The translations under genes were made by a program, and so were the position numbers. From Bradyrhizobium yuanmingense (GTDB lineage: Bacteria > Pseudomonadota > Alphaproteobacteria > Rhizobiales > Xanthobacteraceae), in the NCBI RefSeq assembly GCF_900094575.1, contig NZ_FMAE01000002.1:620001-684000 (forward strand): a DNA stretch of 64,000 nt, in the 5' to 3' direction. The notes under the pieces were generated by a model. It was given only the letters and a program-made list of their open reading frames with translations, was not told the DNA's origin and made no database searches. Position 1 is the stretch's first letter. Each line of letters begins with the position of its first letter. Positions 42,954 through 55,277 of the stretch are shown here, one piece after another.

Positions 42954-44795
42954 ATGAACAAGAATGCCCGTTTCAATATCGGATACGCCATCGCCGCAAT
43001 TTTCGCGGTCTTCCTGATTCAGTATCTGATCTCGGCGGCGAACCAGATCGCGGTGATCCCCTACAGCGAATATCAGCAATTGCTGCGCCAGGGGAAAGTC
43101 GAGACGGTCGGCATCTCCGACCGCACCTTGCAGGGCACGCTGAAGGAGCCGCTGTCCGGCGGCCAGAAGCAATTCGTCACCACGCGCGTCGACCAGGACG
43201 TCGCCCAGGAGCTCGAGAAGCACAACGTCCGTTTCACCGGGCAGATCGAGAGCACGTTTCTGCGCGACCTGTTGTCGTGGGTGATGCCGGTTCTGCTGTT
43301 CTTCGGCGTCTGGTGGTACATCGGCCGCCGCATGGCCGAGGGCGGCGGGATCGGCGGCGGGCTGATGGCGATCGGCAAGAGCAAGGCCAAGGTCTACGTC
43401 GAATCCAACACCGGCGTCACGTTTGCCGACGTCGCCGGCGTGGACGAGGCCAAGGACGAGCTGCGCGAGGTTGTTGATTTCCTGAAGAACCCGACCGACT
43501 ATGGCCGGCTTGGCGGCCGTATGCCGAAAGGCGTGCTGCTGGTGGGGCCGCCGGGCACAGGCAAGACCTTGCTGGCCAAGGCGGTGGCCGGCGAGGCCAG
43601 GGTGCCGTTCTTCTCGATCTCCGGCTCGGAGTTCGTCGAGATGTTCGTCGGCGTCGGTGCGGCGCGGGTGCGGGACCTGTTCCAGCAGGCGCACGAAAAG
43701 GCGCCGGCCATCATCTTCATCGACGAGCTCGATGCGCTGGGCCGCGCCCGCGGCATCGGCCCGTTCGCCGGCGGCCATGATGAAAAGGAGCAGACACTCA
43801 ACCAGCTGCTGGTCGAGCTCGACGGCTTCGATTCGCGCTCCGGGCTCGTCATCCTCGCCGCCACCAACCGGCCCGAAATCCTCGATCCCGCCCTGCTCCG
43901 CGCCGGCCGCTTCGACCGGCAGGTGCTGGTCGACCGCCCCGACAAGAGGGGCCGCATCGAGATCCTCAATGTGCACATGAAGAAGGTGCGCCTCGCCGAC
44001 AATGTCGATGCAGACGCCGTTGCCGCGCTCACCCCTGGTTTCACGGGAGCGGACCTCGCCAATCTCGTCAACGAGGCCGCGCTGCTGGCGACGCGCCGCG
44101 CCGCCGAGGCGGTGACCATGAGCGATTTCAACAATGCGGTCGAGCGCATGATCGCAGGCCTGGAAAAGCGCAACCGCCTGCTCAACCCCAGGGAACGCGA
44201 GATCGTCGCCTATCACGAGATGGGGCACGCCCTCGTCGCGCTCTCACTGCCGGGGACCGATCCCGTGCACAAGGTCTCGATCATCCCGCGCGGCGTCGGC
44301 GCGCTCGGCTACACCATCCAGCGGCCGATCGAGGACCGTTTCCTGATGACCAAGGAGGAGCTGGAGAACAAGATGGCGGTGCTGCTCGGCGGCCGCGCCG
44401 CGGAGCTTATCGTGTTCGGGCACTTGTCGACCGGTGCGGCGGACGACCTGCGCCGCGTCACCGATATCGCCCGCAGCATGGTGACGCGCTACGGCATGTC
44501 GGAGCGTCTCGGCAGCGTCGCCTATGAGCGCGATCCCGGCAACTTCCTGGCCGGCCCTGACCGCCCCTATCCGACGCGCGAGCGCGACTATGCCGAGGAG
44601 ACCGCCGCCGCGGTCGACCACGAGGTGAAAACCATCGTCGACCAGGTGTTCCAGCGCACCCAGGGCATCCTGACCACGCGGCGGCCGATCCTGGACCGCG
44701 CCGCAAGGAAGCTGCTCGAGAAGGAGACGCTGGAGCAGAGCGACATCGATGCGCTGATCCGGGAAATGCCCAAGGAAGGGCTGCGGGCGATCTAG
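42954..44795 (+). CDS. ftsH: ATP-dependent zinc metalloprotease FtsH
   Basis: A 613-residue membrane-anchored AAA+ protease. Two N-terminal membrane spans (about 9-28 and 104-123) enclose a small periplasmic domain. The AAA domain has Walker A GPPGTGKT at 198-205, Walker [11 protein letters not shown] and the second region of homology [20 protein letters not shown]. The zinc site HEMGH is at 421-425. FtsH degrades membrane proteins and, in E. coli, the heat-shock factor sigma-32, whose gene (rpoH) lies 600 bases downstream here. The short C-terminus after the protease domain (no Gln/Pro-rich tail) suggests an extra paralogue rather than the housekeeping FtsH, which is usually longer in this group. 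Confidence 0.94.
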   Translation: MNKNARFNIGYAIAAIFAVFLIQYLISAANQIAVIPYSEYQQLLRQGKVETVGISDRTLQGTLKEPLSGGQKQFVTTRVDQDVAQELEKHNVRFTGQIESTFLRDLLSWVMPVLLFFGVWWYIGRRMAEGGGIGGGLMAIGKSKAKVYVESNTGVTFADVAGVDEAKDELREVVDFLKNPTDYGRLGGRMPKGVLLVGPPGTGKTLLAKAVAGEARVPFFSISGSEFVEMFVGVGAARVRDLFQQAHEKAPAIIFIDELDALGRARGIGPFAGGHDEKEQTLNQLLVELDGFDSRSGLVILAATNRPEILDPALLRAGRFDRQVLVDRPDKRGRIEILNVHMKKVRLADNVDADAVAALTPGFTGADLANLVNEAALLATRRAAEAVTMSDFNNAVERMIAGLEKRNRLLNPREREIVAYHEMGHALVALSLPGTDPVHKVSIIPRGVGALGYTIQRPIEDRFLMTKEELENKMAVLLGGRAAELIVFGHLSTGAADDLRRVTDIARSMVTRYGMSERLGSVAYERDPGNFLAGPDRPYPTRERDYAEETAAAVDHEVKTIVDQVFQRTQGILTTRRPILDRAARKLLEKETLEQSDIDALIREMPKEGLRAI

Positions 44796-44801
44796 GGCCA
44801 C

Positions 44802-45035
44802 TCACGCGGCGCGCTTGCGCCTGATCTCGGCGGGAAGCTCGATCATCCGCCTGTCCGGCGGCGAACCGTTCGAGATGAGCGGCGCGGGCGCGCCGTCGCG
44901 CTTCGGCGCCTCGATCCCGATGCCGGGATCGGTGCTTCTGGCGTGCCATTCGATCAGGAGATGGCCGGCCACCAACATCAAGCCGGCGCAGAACAGCGCA
45001 AGAGCCGCGCTCACGAGATCACGATAGTCATCCAT
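44802..45035 (-). CDS. Small one-span membrane protein, unknown
   Basis: A 77-residue frame starting MDDYRDLVSAALALFCAGLMLVAGHLL, so one membrane segment near the N-terminus, followed by a polar tail with DPGIGIEAPKRDG and ending in RRKRAA. The frame is open to 45161, but the longer version has no better start. No family was recognised. It is convergent with ftsH, with six bases between the stops, and might belong to the same stress cluster. Confidence 0.45.
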   Translation of the reverse strand: MDDYRDLVSAALALFCAGLMLVAGHLLIEWHARSTDPGIGIEAPKRDGAPAPLISNGSPPDRRMIELPAEIRRKRAA

Positions 45036-45299
45036 CCCACGAACCAAACATGCGTGCAGCCTCATCGGCGCCTGCGTGGACCAGATTGGAATGAAGGCTT
45101 CGCGTTTCAAGAGCCCGGCGAGCGCGGAGAAGGAGACGGCAATCGCCATCGCCGATTTCATTCACGTCACGCTGGAACATTCCGGCCATTTCCAAATTCT
45201 AGTGGCGCCCACCGGCCTGAGGCGTCTGGGTGCCATGATCGGGCTCAGCGGATCAGGTTCGCGGTGGTCCAACCATCTTGCTCTAACGAGGATTTGGCC

Positions 45300-45401
45300 A
45301 TGAAACCTGACTGCGCTCGGACCGCGCCGCTCTCGGCGCTTCACTCAGATTATCGCTTGGATCGGCAACGCGCCCTGGATCGGGGCGAACGGTGCTCGTG
45401 A
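45300..45401 (+). CDS. Possible upstream reading frame of rpoH
   Basis: A 33-codon frame (MKPDCARTAPLS to DRGERCS). GAGG lies eight bases before the ATG, and its TGA (45399-45401) touches the rpoH ribosome-binding site AGGGAGG (45401-45407). Ribosomes stopping here could control access to the rpoH start. Coding potential is not proven. Confidence 0.3.
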   Translation: MKPDCARTAPLSALHSDYRLDRQRALDRGERCS

Positions 45402-45412
45402 GGGAGGGCGCG

Positions 45413-46300
45413 ATGTTGGTTACCTCACTTCCTGCCCTTCACGGGGAAAGCGGGCTATCCCGCTATCTCAAGGAGATCCATCGTTTTCCGCTGCTCGAGG
45501 CGACGGAGGAAGCCGACTATGCGAGGCGATTGCGCGATTGCGGCGATCGTGACGCCGCCTATCGGCTGGTGACGAGCCATTTGCGGCTCGCGGCGAAGAT
45601 CGCGCTGCAATATCGCCGCTATGGCCTCGCCATCGCCGACCTCATCTCGGAGGCCAATGTCGGGCTGATGCTGGCCGTCAAGCGGTTCGACCCCGAGAAA
45701 GGCTTCCGGCTCGCGACCTATGCCTCCTGGTGGATCAAGGCCTCGGTTCAGGAATACATCCTGCGATCATGGTCGCTCGTCAAGCTGGGCACCACTGCTG
45801 CGCAGAAGAAGCTGTTCTTCAACCTGCGCAAGCTGAAGAACAAGCTTGGCGTTGCGGAGGATGGCGAGCTCCGGACGGATCAGCTGACATCTATCGCGAG
45901 GCATCTCGACGTCAGGGAAGCCGACGTCGCCGAGATGAACGGCCGGCTGCGCGGCGACATCTCACTCAACGCGCCGATCAGCGTCGAGACGGAAGGCGAC
46001 CAATGGCAGGACCGGCTGGTGGATCCCTCTCCCGATCCGGAGAGTCTGCTGCTGGACGCGGCCGACCGTGAACGCACCAAGGCTGCCCTCGCCGATGCAC
46101 TCGCTGCGCTGACACCGCGGGAGCGCAGCATCGTCGAGGCGCGATATCTCGGCGAGCCGCAGCAGACGCTGGATGCGCTCGCCGGCAAGTTCGGCATCTC
46201 GCGCGAGCGCGTCCGGCAGATCGAGCAGCGCGCGTTGCAGCGGATCAAGGCGAAGATGTTCGCGCGCCTCGATGAGGCGCGCCTTGCGACGTCGCGTTAG
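45413..46300 (+). CDS. rpoH: RNA polymerase sigma-32 factor
   Basis: A 295-residue heat-shock sigma factor. The RpoH box, QKKLFFNLR at residues 131-139, separates it from other group-2/3 sigma factors. Region 2 carries DLISEANVGLMLAVKRFDPEKGFRL then ATYASWWIK for -10 recognition and melting, and region 4 ends with the helix-turn-helix KFGISRERVRQIEQRAL. The ATG at 45413 is chosen because AGGGAGG lies five bases upstream; a GTG at 45392 is in frame. It directs transcription of chaperones and proteases such as groESL. The groES promoter at 49098-49126 fits its consensus. Confidence 0.94.
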   Translation: MLVTSLPALHGESGLSRYLKEIHRFPLLEATEEADYARRLRDCGDRDAAYRLVTSHLRLAAKIALQYRRYGLAIADLISEANVGLMLAVKRFDPEKGFRLATYASWWIKASVQEYILRSWSLVKLGTTAAQKKLFFNLRKLKNKLGVAEDGELRTDQLTSIARHLDVREADVAEMNGRLRGDISLNAPISVETEGDQWQDRLVDPSPDPESLLLDAADRERTKAALADALAALTPRERSIVEARYLGEPQQTLDALAGKFGISRERVRQIEQRALQRIKAKMFARLDEARLATSR

Positions 46301-46315
46301 GCGAGCGAAGAAGAA

Positions 46316-46341
46316 TGCTGATCGGCCAAGGCCGATCAGCA
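46316..46341. terminator. Bidirectional hairpin between convergent genes
   Basis: TGCTGATCGGCC and its exact complement form a 12-base stem with only AA between, 15 bases after the rpoH stop. The convergent gene at 46336-46569 ends inside it, so it can terminate both. Confidence 0.75.
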
Positions 46342-46569
46342 TCCTCTGCAGATATCGGGGACAAGACGTTCGGGCGAAAACTCCCGGCTCCTGCGCTCGG
46401 TCTGGCCGGACTTCTCAGGATTGCTCCGAGACGCTCCGACGGAACTGGTCGCAAGCTGCCGGGCGGGCTCGGCCGAGCTCCGCATCTCGGCGCGAGGCGT
46501 GTCGGCCTCCTTGGCCTGAAGCCCATTGGCCATGCCCAACACAGCGACGGCGAGGACAATGCCTCTCAT
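46336..46569 (-). CDS. Small exported protein, unknown
   Basis: A 77-residue protein with a signal peptide MRGIVLAVAVLGMANGLQA and a hydrophilic, Ser/Arg/Glu-rich mature part with two Cys at the very end (DICRGC). AAAGGAGG lies nine bases before the ATG, a very strong ribosome-binding site that supports a real gene. It follows a similar small exported gene and the groESL pair on the same strand. No family was recognised. Confidence 0.6.
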   Translation of the reverse strand: MRGIVLAVAVLGMANGLQAKEADTPRAEMRSSAEPARQLATSSVGASRSNPEKSGQTERRSREFSPERLVPDICRGC

Positions 46570-46643
46570 CTGATGATCCTCCTTTCGCCTGAGCGATGAG
46601 TGGCTGAACGATGAGGAGCGGCCTCGCCGGCCGCTCCCCCATT

Positions 46644-46976
46644 TCAGCTCGTGGCGGGCTCCGGCTTGTCTCGATCAGGCGGCGTGAGGTCGAGCCGGAT
46701 CCCGGATGGCCCGAGGACCGGCAGCAATGTGTCCACCTTCATGGTCGGGCTGCCCCGATCCCAGCTCGACCACGGCATCGTGTCCAGGTACGGGATCGGC
46801 GGCAAGGCGAGCCGCTCGAAACTGTCCGCAGTCTTGGCGGCAGGGCCGGGGCTTTCGGCGCCAAAGGCCGCAAAGGGCACCAGCGAGAGGCCAGCCCCAA
46901 CGGCCAAGGCGGCGAGCCGCCGCAACGTTTTCCGAGTGGTTTCCCCGCGAGCGGAGAAAGCACGATCCTTGATCAT
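46644..46976 (-). CDS. Small exported protein downstream of groEL
   Basis: A 110-residue protein. The N-terminus MIKDRAFSARGETTRKTLRR is basic and precedes a hydrophobic stretch (LAALAVGAGLSLVPFAAFGAE), so a long signal peptide. The mature part includes PPIPYLDTMPWSSWD and ends PPDRDKPEPATS. AAAGGAGG sits eight bases before the ATG at 46976, which decides the start within a longer open frame. It lies 79 bases after groEL, with a hairpin between. No family is recognised; the position suggests a heat- or envelope-stress link. Confidence 0.65.
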   Translation of the reverse strand: MIKDRAFSARGETTRKTLRRLAALAVGAGLSLVPFAAFGAESPGPAAKTADSFERLALPPIPYLDTMPWSSWDRGSPTMKVDTLLPVLGPSGIRLDLTPPDRDKPEPATS

Positions 46977-47022
46977 TTCATCCTCCTTTCGTTCGAGAAC
47001 ACAGTCACAGATCCATGGCAAA

Positions 47023-47048
47023 CGAGCCCGGCCGTTCGGCCAGGCTCG
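47023..47048 (-). terminator. Hairpin after groEL
   Basis: Read on the minus strand, CGAGCC-TGGCCG pairs with CGGCCG-GGCTCG and is followed by TTTG. It starts eight bases after the groEL stop. It may end most groESL transcripts while allowing some readthrough into the small exported genes. Confidence 0.65.
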
Positions 47049-47055
47049 CCCGTCC

Positions 47056-48705
<1,650 letters not shown>

Positions 48706-48711
48706 TCAGCG

Positions 48712-49026
48712 TTACGCCGCCTTCTTCAGCGTGCCGGCCTGCTCGGCCACGCCGAGAAGATCGCTTTCCTTCATGATCAACAGCTCCTCGCCGTCGATCT
48801 TGACCTCGGTGCCCGACCACTTGCCGAACAGCACCCGGTCGCCGACCTTGACGTCGAGCGGCACGAGCTGGCCCTGCTCGTTTCGCCCGCCCGGCCCCAC
48901 GGCGATGACCTCGCCCTGCTGCGGCTTCTCCTTGGCGGTGTCGGGAATGATGATGCCGCCGGCGGTCTTCTCCTCGGCATCGATGCGGCGCACGAGCACA
49001 CGGTCGTGCAACGGGCGGAAATGCAT
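48712..49026 (-). CDS. groES: Co-chaperonin GroES
   Basis: A 104-residue lid of the GroEL chamber. Landmarks are [21 protein letters not shown], the mobile loop [16 protein letters not shown] that contacts GroEL, and [13 protein letters not shown]. The start at 49026 (MHFRPLHD) is preferred because AAGGAGG lies six bases upstream; the ATG at 49032 would abut it. It leads the groES-groEL operon, with a sigma-32-like promoter about 70 bases before it. Confidence 0.95.
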   Translation of the reverse strand: MHFRPLHDRVLVRRIDAEEKTAGGIIIPDTAKEKPQQGEVIAVGPGGRNEQGQLVPLDVKVGDRVLFGKWSGTEVKIDGEELLIMKESDLLGVAEQAGTLKKAA

Positions 49027-49097
49027 GCACATCCTCCTTGGGTAGGTTCAGCGATGTCCAAAATCCGGGTCCGGAACCGGCCCCCGGGCGGCAAACG

Positions 49098-49126
49098 ACC
49101 TAGGAATACGCGGATTTCTAGTCAAG
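49098..49126 (-). promoter_or_regulatory. Sigma-32-like promoter of groESL
   Basis: On the minus strand CTTGAC (49121-49126), a 16-base spacer and CCTAGGT (49098-49104). This is close to the alphaproteobacterial RpoH pattern (CTTGAC, about 16-17 bases, CCTATNT). It lies 72 bases before the groES start. No CIRCE-type inverted repeat was seen, so HrcA control is not suggested for this copy. Confidence 0.7.
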
Positions 49127-49392
49127 AGGACCTGCAAAAATTTTTGCGCTACTTCAAGGTTCTTGTCCGGATCCTTTGGATGTGCCGCCGTCCCTGTCAC
49201 GCCTGCTTGGCGGGCGAGGTGCATCGGCTTGGGCCCGCAAATCTCGAGAGCCGCCCTTACTGGTCATTTCCATGTGAGGATGATCCCATATAGCCCCTTG
49301 AGGTCCGCTTTGGGTCAAAAGCGGTAACGCTCTGCCGAGCAGAAGATTTCCGCTTCTCCCTCAGGAGCTGACCTTTCTTCTATGAGCCCGCC
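49127..49392. other. Intergenic stretch upstream of groESL
   Basis: About 266 bases between the promoter and the end of the dipeptide operon. It contains TGGGTCAAAAGCGGT (49311-49325), identical to a string at 40206-40220. No convincing gene was seen. Confidence 0.5.
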
Positions 49393-50379
49393 TTAGCGGC
49401 CTCGCCCCGTCCCGTCATTGAGCAGGCACGCCACCTGATGCCCATCACCGGCATCCACCAGCGCCGGCCGTTCCGTCTTGCACCGCTCCATTGCAAACCG
49501 GCAGCGGGTGTGAAATGCGCAGCCGGAGGGCGGGTTGACCGGGCTCGGCACGTCGCCATCCACCAAGGGCGCGAGCTTCTTCGCCAGCGGATTGGCGACC
49601 GGCACCGAGGCGAGCAGGGCCTGGGTGTAGGGATGCCGGGGATTGCGGAACAGCTCGTCCTTGTCGGCGATCTCGACGATGCGGCCGAGATACATCACGG
49701 CGACGCGGTGGCTGATATGGGCGACCACGGCAAGGTCGTGCGCGATGAAGAGATAGGAGAAGCCGTGCTGCCGCTGCAGGTCGATCAGAAGGTTGATCAC
49801 CTGCGCCTGGATCGAGACGTCGAGCGCGGAGACCGGCTCGTCGCAGACGATCAGGCGTGGCCCCAGCGCCAGCGCGCGGGCAATGCAGATGCGCTGGCGC
49901 TGACCGCCGGAGAATTGATGCGGGAAATTGCGCATCTGGTCAGGCCGCAATCCCACCTGCTCGAACAGCCTTGCGACCCGCGCGTCCAGCTCCTTGCCGG
50001 TGGCGAGCCCGTGCACGGCGATCGGCTCGCCGACGATGTCGCCGGCGGTCATGCGCGGATTGAGCGAGGCGAACGGATCCTGGAACACGATCTGCATCGA
50101 GCGGCGGTGCGGCCGCATCGCCGTTTTCGACAGATGCGTGATGTCCTCGCCGTCGAGGCGGATCTGGCCCGAGGTCGGCTCGACCAGCCGCAGCACGCTG
50201 CGCGCCACCGTGGACTTGCCGCAGCCGGATTCGCCGACGAGGCCGAGCGTCTCGCCGGTGCCGAGCGCGAAGGAGACGCCATCGACCGCGTGCACGGTGC
50301 CGACCTGCCGGCGCAACACGCCGGCGCGCACGGGATAGTGCTTCTTGAGGTCGGTGACTTCGAGCAGCGCCTCGGTCAT
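49393..50379 (-). CDS. dppF: Dipeptide-type ABC importer, ATPase DppF-like
   Basis: A 328-residue cytoplasmic ATPase of the Opp/Dpp family. Walker A is GESGCGKST, the signature motif [15 protein letters not shown], Walker [15 protein letters not shown] and the switch His is in FIAHDLAVV. The C-terminal oligopeptide-transporter extension carries the Cys pattern [15 protein letters not shown] for an iron-sulfur or metal site. The ATG at 50379 overlaps the dppD stop by four bases and is preferred over the longer frame starting at 50466. It is the last gene of a five-gene operon. Confidence 0.92.
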   Translation of the reverse strand: MTEALLEVTDLKKHYPVRAGVLRRQVGTVHAVDGVSFALGTGETLGLVGESGCGKSTVARSVLRLVEPTSGQIRLDGEDITHLSKTAMRPHRRSMQIVFQDPFASLNPRMTAGDIVGEPIAVHGLATGKELDARVARLFEQVGLRPDQMRNFPHQFSGGQRQRICIARALALGPRLIVCDEPVSALDVSIQAQVINLLIDLQRQHGFSYLFIAHDLAVVAHISHRVAVMYLGRIVEIADKDELFRNPRHPYTQALLASVPVANPLAKKLAPLVDGDVPSPVNPPSGCAFHTRCRFAMERCKTERPALVDAGDGHQVACLLNDGTGRGR

Positions 50380-51383
50380 GCCACCTCCGCGACTTCTTCC
50401 GCGCGCCAGCAGGCGGCCAGATGCCCGCCGCCCCAATCTGCCAGCGGCGGATATTCGGCCTCGCAACGCTTGATGGCGAGCTTGCAGCGCGGCGCGAAGG
50501 CGCAGCCTTGCGGCAGCCGCACCAGCGATGGCACCGTGCCGGGGATTTCGTTGAGCCGCGCCTGCGCGGCGGCGCCGGAGGCCGGCACGGCCGGGATCGA
50601 GGCCATCAGCCCGCGCGTATAGGGATGCTTCGGCGCGGCGAACAGCGCCTCGACGCTGGCCTCCTCGACCTTTCGCCCCGCATACATCACGATCACGCGT
50701 TGCGCGGTCTGCGCGACCACGCCGAGATCGTGCGTGATCAGCACGAGCCCGGTGCCGAGCTCCTTCTGCAGGTCGAGGATCAGCGCCAGGATCTGCGCCT
50801 GGATGGTGACGTCGAGCGCGGTGGTCGGCTCATCCGCGATCAGGAGCGCCGGCCGGCAGGCCAGCGCCATCGCGATCATCGCGCGCTGGCGCATGCCGCC
50901 GGAGAGCTGGTGCGGATATTCGCGCGCCCGCCGCGCCGGCTCGGGGATGCGCACCAGCCGCAGCATCTCGACGGCGATGCCTTGCGCCTCTTTCGCCGAG
51001 ATATGCCGATGCAGCCGCACCGCCTCGACGATCTGGTCGCCGATCCGCATCACCGGATTGAGCGAGGTCATCGGCTCCTGGAAGATCATGGAGATGCGAT
51101 TGCCCCTGACCGCGCGCATCTGCGCCTCATCCAGCGCCAGCAGGTCGGTGCCTTCCAGCGCGACGGAGCCGCCGACGATGCGCCCGGGCGGATCGGGCAC
51201 GAGACGCATCAGCGACAGCGCGGTGACGCTCTTGCCGCAGCCGGATTCACCGACGATCGCCAGCGTCTCGCCGCGCCTCACGCTGAAGGAGAGGTCGTCG
51301 ACAGCCCTGAACAGGCCGGAATTGGTGAAGAACACCGTCTTCAGGTTTTTCACGTCGAGCACGAGATCGGTCTTGTCCGCCAT
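50376..51383 (-). CDS. dppD: Dipeptide-type ABC importer, ATPase DppD-like
   Basis: A 335-residue ATPase, partner of DppF. Walker A is GESGCGKSV, the signature motif [15 protein letters not shown], Walker [15 protein letters not shown], the switch His LITHDLGVV, and the C-terminal Cys motif [15 protein letters not shown]. The gene shares one base with dppC before it and overlaps dppF by four bases after it, so all are translated in close succession. Confidence 0.93.
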   Translation of the reverse strand: MADKTDLVLDVKNLKTVFFTNSGLFRAVDDLSFSVRRGETLAIVGESGCGKSVTALSLMRLVPDPPGRIVGGSVALEGTDLLALDEAQMRAVRGNRISMIFQEPMTSLNPVMRIGDQIVEAVRLHRHISAKEAQGIAVEMLRLVRIPEPARRAREYPHQLSGGMRQRAMIAMALACRPALLIADEPTTALDVTIQAQILALILDLQKELGTGLVLITHDLGVVAQTAQRVIVMYAGRKVEEASVEALFAAPKHPYTRGLMASIPAVPASGAAAQARLNEIPGTVPSLVRLPQGCAFAPRCKLAIKRCEAEYPPLADWGGGHLAACWRAEEVAEVA

Positions 51384-52276
51384 CAGCCGCGCTGCCTCGG
51401 ATCCAGGATGTCACGCAGGGCGTCGCCGAACAGGTTGGCGCCGAACACGGCGAGGCTGATCGCGACGCCCGGGAAGATCACCAGCCACGGCGCGGTGCGG
51501 ACATATTCGGCGGCGGATTCGGACAACATGCGTCCCCACGACGGATAGGGTTCGGGAATGCCGAGGCCGAGGAAGGACAGCGAGGCTTCGGTCAGGATGG
51601 TCGAGCCGAGCTGCGCCGTCGCCAGCACGATCAGCGGCGCCAGCGTGTTCGGCAGCACATGGCGCAGCGCGATCCGCATCTCGCTCATGCCGATCGACTT
51701 GGCGGCCTCCACGAACGGCTGCTCGCGCAGCGCCAGCGTGTTGGCGCGGATGACGCGCGCCACCGTCGGGATCAGCGGAATGGCGATGGCGATGATCACG
51801 TTCGGCAGCGAGGGCCCGAGCGCGGCCGTCATCACCAGCGCGAGCACCAGCAGCGGCAGCGCCTGCAGCACGTCGGAGACGCGCTGGAACACCAGATCAA
51901 ACCAGCCGGAGAGATAGCCGGAGGTGAGGCCGACGATCACGCCGATGGTGCCGCCGAGCACGGTCGAGCCGATGCCGACCGCGAGCGAGATCCGTGCGCC
52001 GTGGATGATGCGGCTGAACACGTCGCGGCCGAAGGAATCGGTGCCCATCCAGTGCGCCCAGCTCGGCCGCGCCAGCGCGCGGGCGGAATCGACGGTCAGC
52101 GGATCATAGCGCGCGATGACATCGGCGAAGATCGCCGTCAGCACGAACAATGTCATGATGACGAGCCCGGCCGCGCCCAGCACGTGCCGCTGCGCCATGA
52201 ACAGCACGCGCCGCCAGCCCCCGGTCGCATGCGCCCCGGCCCGCCTCAGCTCAACGTCGAAATCGATCGCGGCCAA
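51383..52276 (-). CDS. dppC: Dipeptide-type ABC importer, permease DppC-like
   Basis: A 297-residue inner-membrane permease with the characteristic long N-terminal region (OppC_N) and about six membrane spans. The segment [24 protein letters not shown] is the family mark after the first span, and the ATPase-contact EAA loop reads [21 protein letters not shown]. It starts 9 bases after dppB. Substrate class (dipeptides, oligopeptides or other cationic solutes) cannot be fixed from permeases. Confidence 0.93.
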   Translation of the reverse strand: MAAIDFDVELRRAGAHATGGWRRVLFMAQRHVLGAAGLVIMTLFVLTAIFADVIARYDPLTVDSARALARPSWAHWMGTDSFGRDVFSRIIHGARISLAVGIGSTVLGGTIGVIVGLTSGYLSGWFDLVFQRVSDVLQALPLLVLALVMTAALGPSLPNVIIAIAIPLIPTVARVIRANTLALREQPFVEAAKSIGMSEMRIALRHVLPNTLAPLIVLATAQLGSTILTEASLSFLGLGIPEPYPSWGRMLSESAAEYVRTAPWLVIFPGVAISLAVFGANLFGDALRDILDPRQRG

Positions 52277-52285
52277 GCTGATCTC

Positions 52286-53233
<948 letters not shown>

Positions 53234-53266
53234 GCACCGCCCTCCGCGCCAGCCGTTAGCGTCGCG

Positions 53267-54865
53267 TCACTTGTCGAGCCACACGTCCTCGTAGCGGAAG
53301 CCGTTGTAGGAGCTGTTCGACATGATCGTGACGCCCTTGACGTGGGGGTGCCAGCAGGTGCCGGCGCGGGCATGGAAGATGATCGGGCGGGCGACGTCCT
53401 CCTGCAGCTTCTTGTCGATGTCCCACACCAGCGGCCTGCGCTTTCCGATGTCGGTCTCCTGCGACTGCACGTCGAACAGCTTCTCGATCTCCTTGTTGCA
53501 ATAATTGGTGTAGTTCCGCTCCGAGCCGCAGGCATAGTTCTCGTAGAACGACTGGTCGGGATCGTCGACGGCATTGCCGGTCAGGTTGAGGCCGAGCATG
53601 TAATCCTTGCGCGCGACCTTCGGGAACCAGTTCGCGGTTTCGACGACGTCGAGCTCGCCGTCGATATAGATGGTCTTGAGCTGGTCGATCAGGATCACGG
53701 CGGGGTCGCGATATTCCGCGATGTTGCGCGTCGAGACTTTCACGGCGAGGCGCTTGTCCGGACCGTAGCCCGCCTTCTGCATCAGCTTCCTGGCTTCCTC
53801 GCGGTTGGCGTTGATGTCGCGGCCATAGCCCGGAATGGTCTCCAGCCGGTCCTTCGGCATGCCCCAGAGGCCCTGCGGCGGCGGCAGCATGGTGCCGCCG
53901 ATGTCGCCCTGGCCTTCGAACAGGATGTCGACGAACGCCTTGCGGTCGAGCGCGAGCGCCATCGCGCGGCGGATGTCGATGTTGTCGAACGGCGCGGAGG
54001 TCGAATTGACGATGATGTTGGTCGAGACGTTGGTCGGCTCGACGACGCAGGTCGCGTTCGGCGCCTGCGACTTGATGTCCTTCAGCAGCGGGATCGTGAT
54101 GTGCGTCGGAAAGGTCATGTCGAACTTGCCGGCGACGAAGGCCAGGATCGCGGTCGAGCGGTTGGTGATGATGGTGTATTCGATGCCGTCGAGATGGGGC
54201 AGGCCCTTCTTCCAATAATTGGGATTGCGCGTCAGCTTAATCGATTCATTGGCCTTGAACTCGACGAACTTGAACGGTCCGGTCCCGATCGGATTTGTGC
54301 GCATGTCCGCCGGCGAGACATGGCAGGGATAGACCGGTGTGTAGCCGGAGGCGAGCATCGCCAGCAGCGAGGGCTGCGGCCGCTTCAGGTCGAAGGTGAC
54401 CTCGAATTCGCCGTTGGTCGTGACCTCGTTGACCTCGCTGTACCAGGCCTTGCGCGGATTCTGCCGCAGCTTCTGCTGCGACTTGCCCATCAACAGATCG
54501 AAGCTGCATTTGACGTCGGCCGAGGTGAACGGCTTGCCGTCGTGCCATTTCACGCCCTGGCGCAGCTTGAACGTCAGCTTCTTGTTGTCGCTGCTCCAGG
54601 ACCAGCTTTCGGCGAGGTCCGGCCGCAGCGTATCGGGGCTGTTCTGCGCGATGTGCTGATCGTAGATGAGGAGATTGTTGAACACCCCCATGAAGGGGAT
54701 GTTGATCGAATAGGTCGCGCCTTCGAGGATCGAGGCGTTGGCCGGACTGTCGCGGTGATACATCCGCAAAATGCCGCCCTGCTTGGGCTCGCCGGCGAGC
54801 GTGGCAGTTGAGGCCGTCAGCACAGATAACGCCGCCATTGCGGCGAGCGCCCACACGCTCCGCAT
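53267..54865 (-). CDS. dppA: Dipeptide-type ABC importer, periplasmic binding protein
   Basis: A 532-residue family-5 extracellular solute-binding protein. The signal peptide MRSVWALAAMAALSVLTASTATLA ends before GEPKQGGILRMYHRD. The fold's landmark KWHDGKPFTSADVK is at about residues 100-113. The start is set by GGGAGG six bases before the ATG at 54865; the open frame extends to 55066 but that part has no family similarity. It is first of the operon. The ligand may be peptides, but members of this family also bind nickel, glutathione or opines, so the dpp name is by operon similarity only. Confidence 0.91.
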   Translation of the reverse strand: MRSVWALAAMAALSVLTASTATLAGEPKQGGILRMYHRDSPANASILEGATYSINIPFMGVFNNLLIYDQHIAQNSPDTLRPDLAESWSWSSDNKKLTFKLRQGVKWHDGKPFTSADVKCSFDLLMGKSQQKLRQNPRKAWYSEVNEVTTNGEFEVTFDLKRPQPSLLAMLASGYTPVYPCHVSPADMRTNPIGTGPFKFVEFKANESIKLTRNPNYWKKGLPHLDGIEYTIITNRSTAILAFVAGKFDMTFPTHITIPLLKDIKSQAPNATCVVEPTNVSTNIIVNSTSAPFDNIDIRRAMALALDRKAFVDILFEGQGDIGGTMLPPPQGLWGMPKDRLETIPGYGRDINANREEARKLMQKAGYGPDKRLAVKVSTRNIAEYRDPAVILIDQLKTIYIDGELDVVETANWFPKVARKDYMLGLNLTGNAVDDPDQSFYENYACGSERNYTNYCNKEIEKLFDVQSQETDIGKRRPLVWDIDKKLQEDVARPIIFHARAGTCWHPHVKGVTIMSNSSYNGFRYEDVWLDK

Positions 54866-55277
54866 GCTCATCCTCCCTGGACCTCGGCCTTTTGCGGCCT
54901 GTTTATCCAGACGATAGCGAGGCGCGTGCAGCGAGGCAACCCGCAAGGCCAGCTGCGCTCTCGACAATTCGGATGACGGAATATCTCGGGCGCTTGTCTC
55001 GCGATGTGAGAGTGCAGGTGCGAAGACGCGATTCCTGTGAGAGTTTGCGCGAGGTCGCCTCAACAACCTCCGCTGTCATCCCGGACAAGCGCGCCCTCAG
55101 CGCGCGCCGATCCGGGATCCATAGCCACAGGGAGGAGCTTGGCGAAGACTCGGAGTTGCCAGCCCATGCCGCAACTCCTTCCTGGGGTTATGGGTCCCGG
55201 GCTCGCGACTTCGTCGCGCCCCGGGAAGACAGTTGCGTGTATGGCGCTTGCTTGCGCACCTTACGTAGCGGAAACCC
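54866..55277. other. Intergenic stretch with one R2 repeat
   Basis: About 410 bases between the binding-protein gene and the end of the acyl-CoA ligase gene. The second half is the R2 repeat at 55075-55230; the first half should hold the dpp promoter. No gene was seen. Confidence 0.5.
55075..55230. repeat. Intergenic palindromic repeat, family R2
   Basis: Starts GTCATCCCGGACAAGCGCG and ends GCGCCCCGGGAAGAC, with inner arms GATCCATAGCCAC and GGGTTATGGGTCCC. Diverged from the copy at 28569-28671 but clearly the same design. Confidence 0.8.

Noticed and set aside
45076..45303. 75-codon plus-strand frame upstream of rpoH
   Set aside because: No recognisable motif or clear ribosome-binding site; the shorter frame at 45300 fits the rpoH start better.
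49006..49293. 95-codon plus-strand frame across the groES promoter
   Set aside because: It overlaps the groES start and its promoter, and has no motif or start signal.
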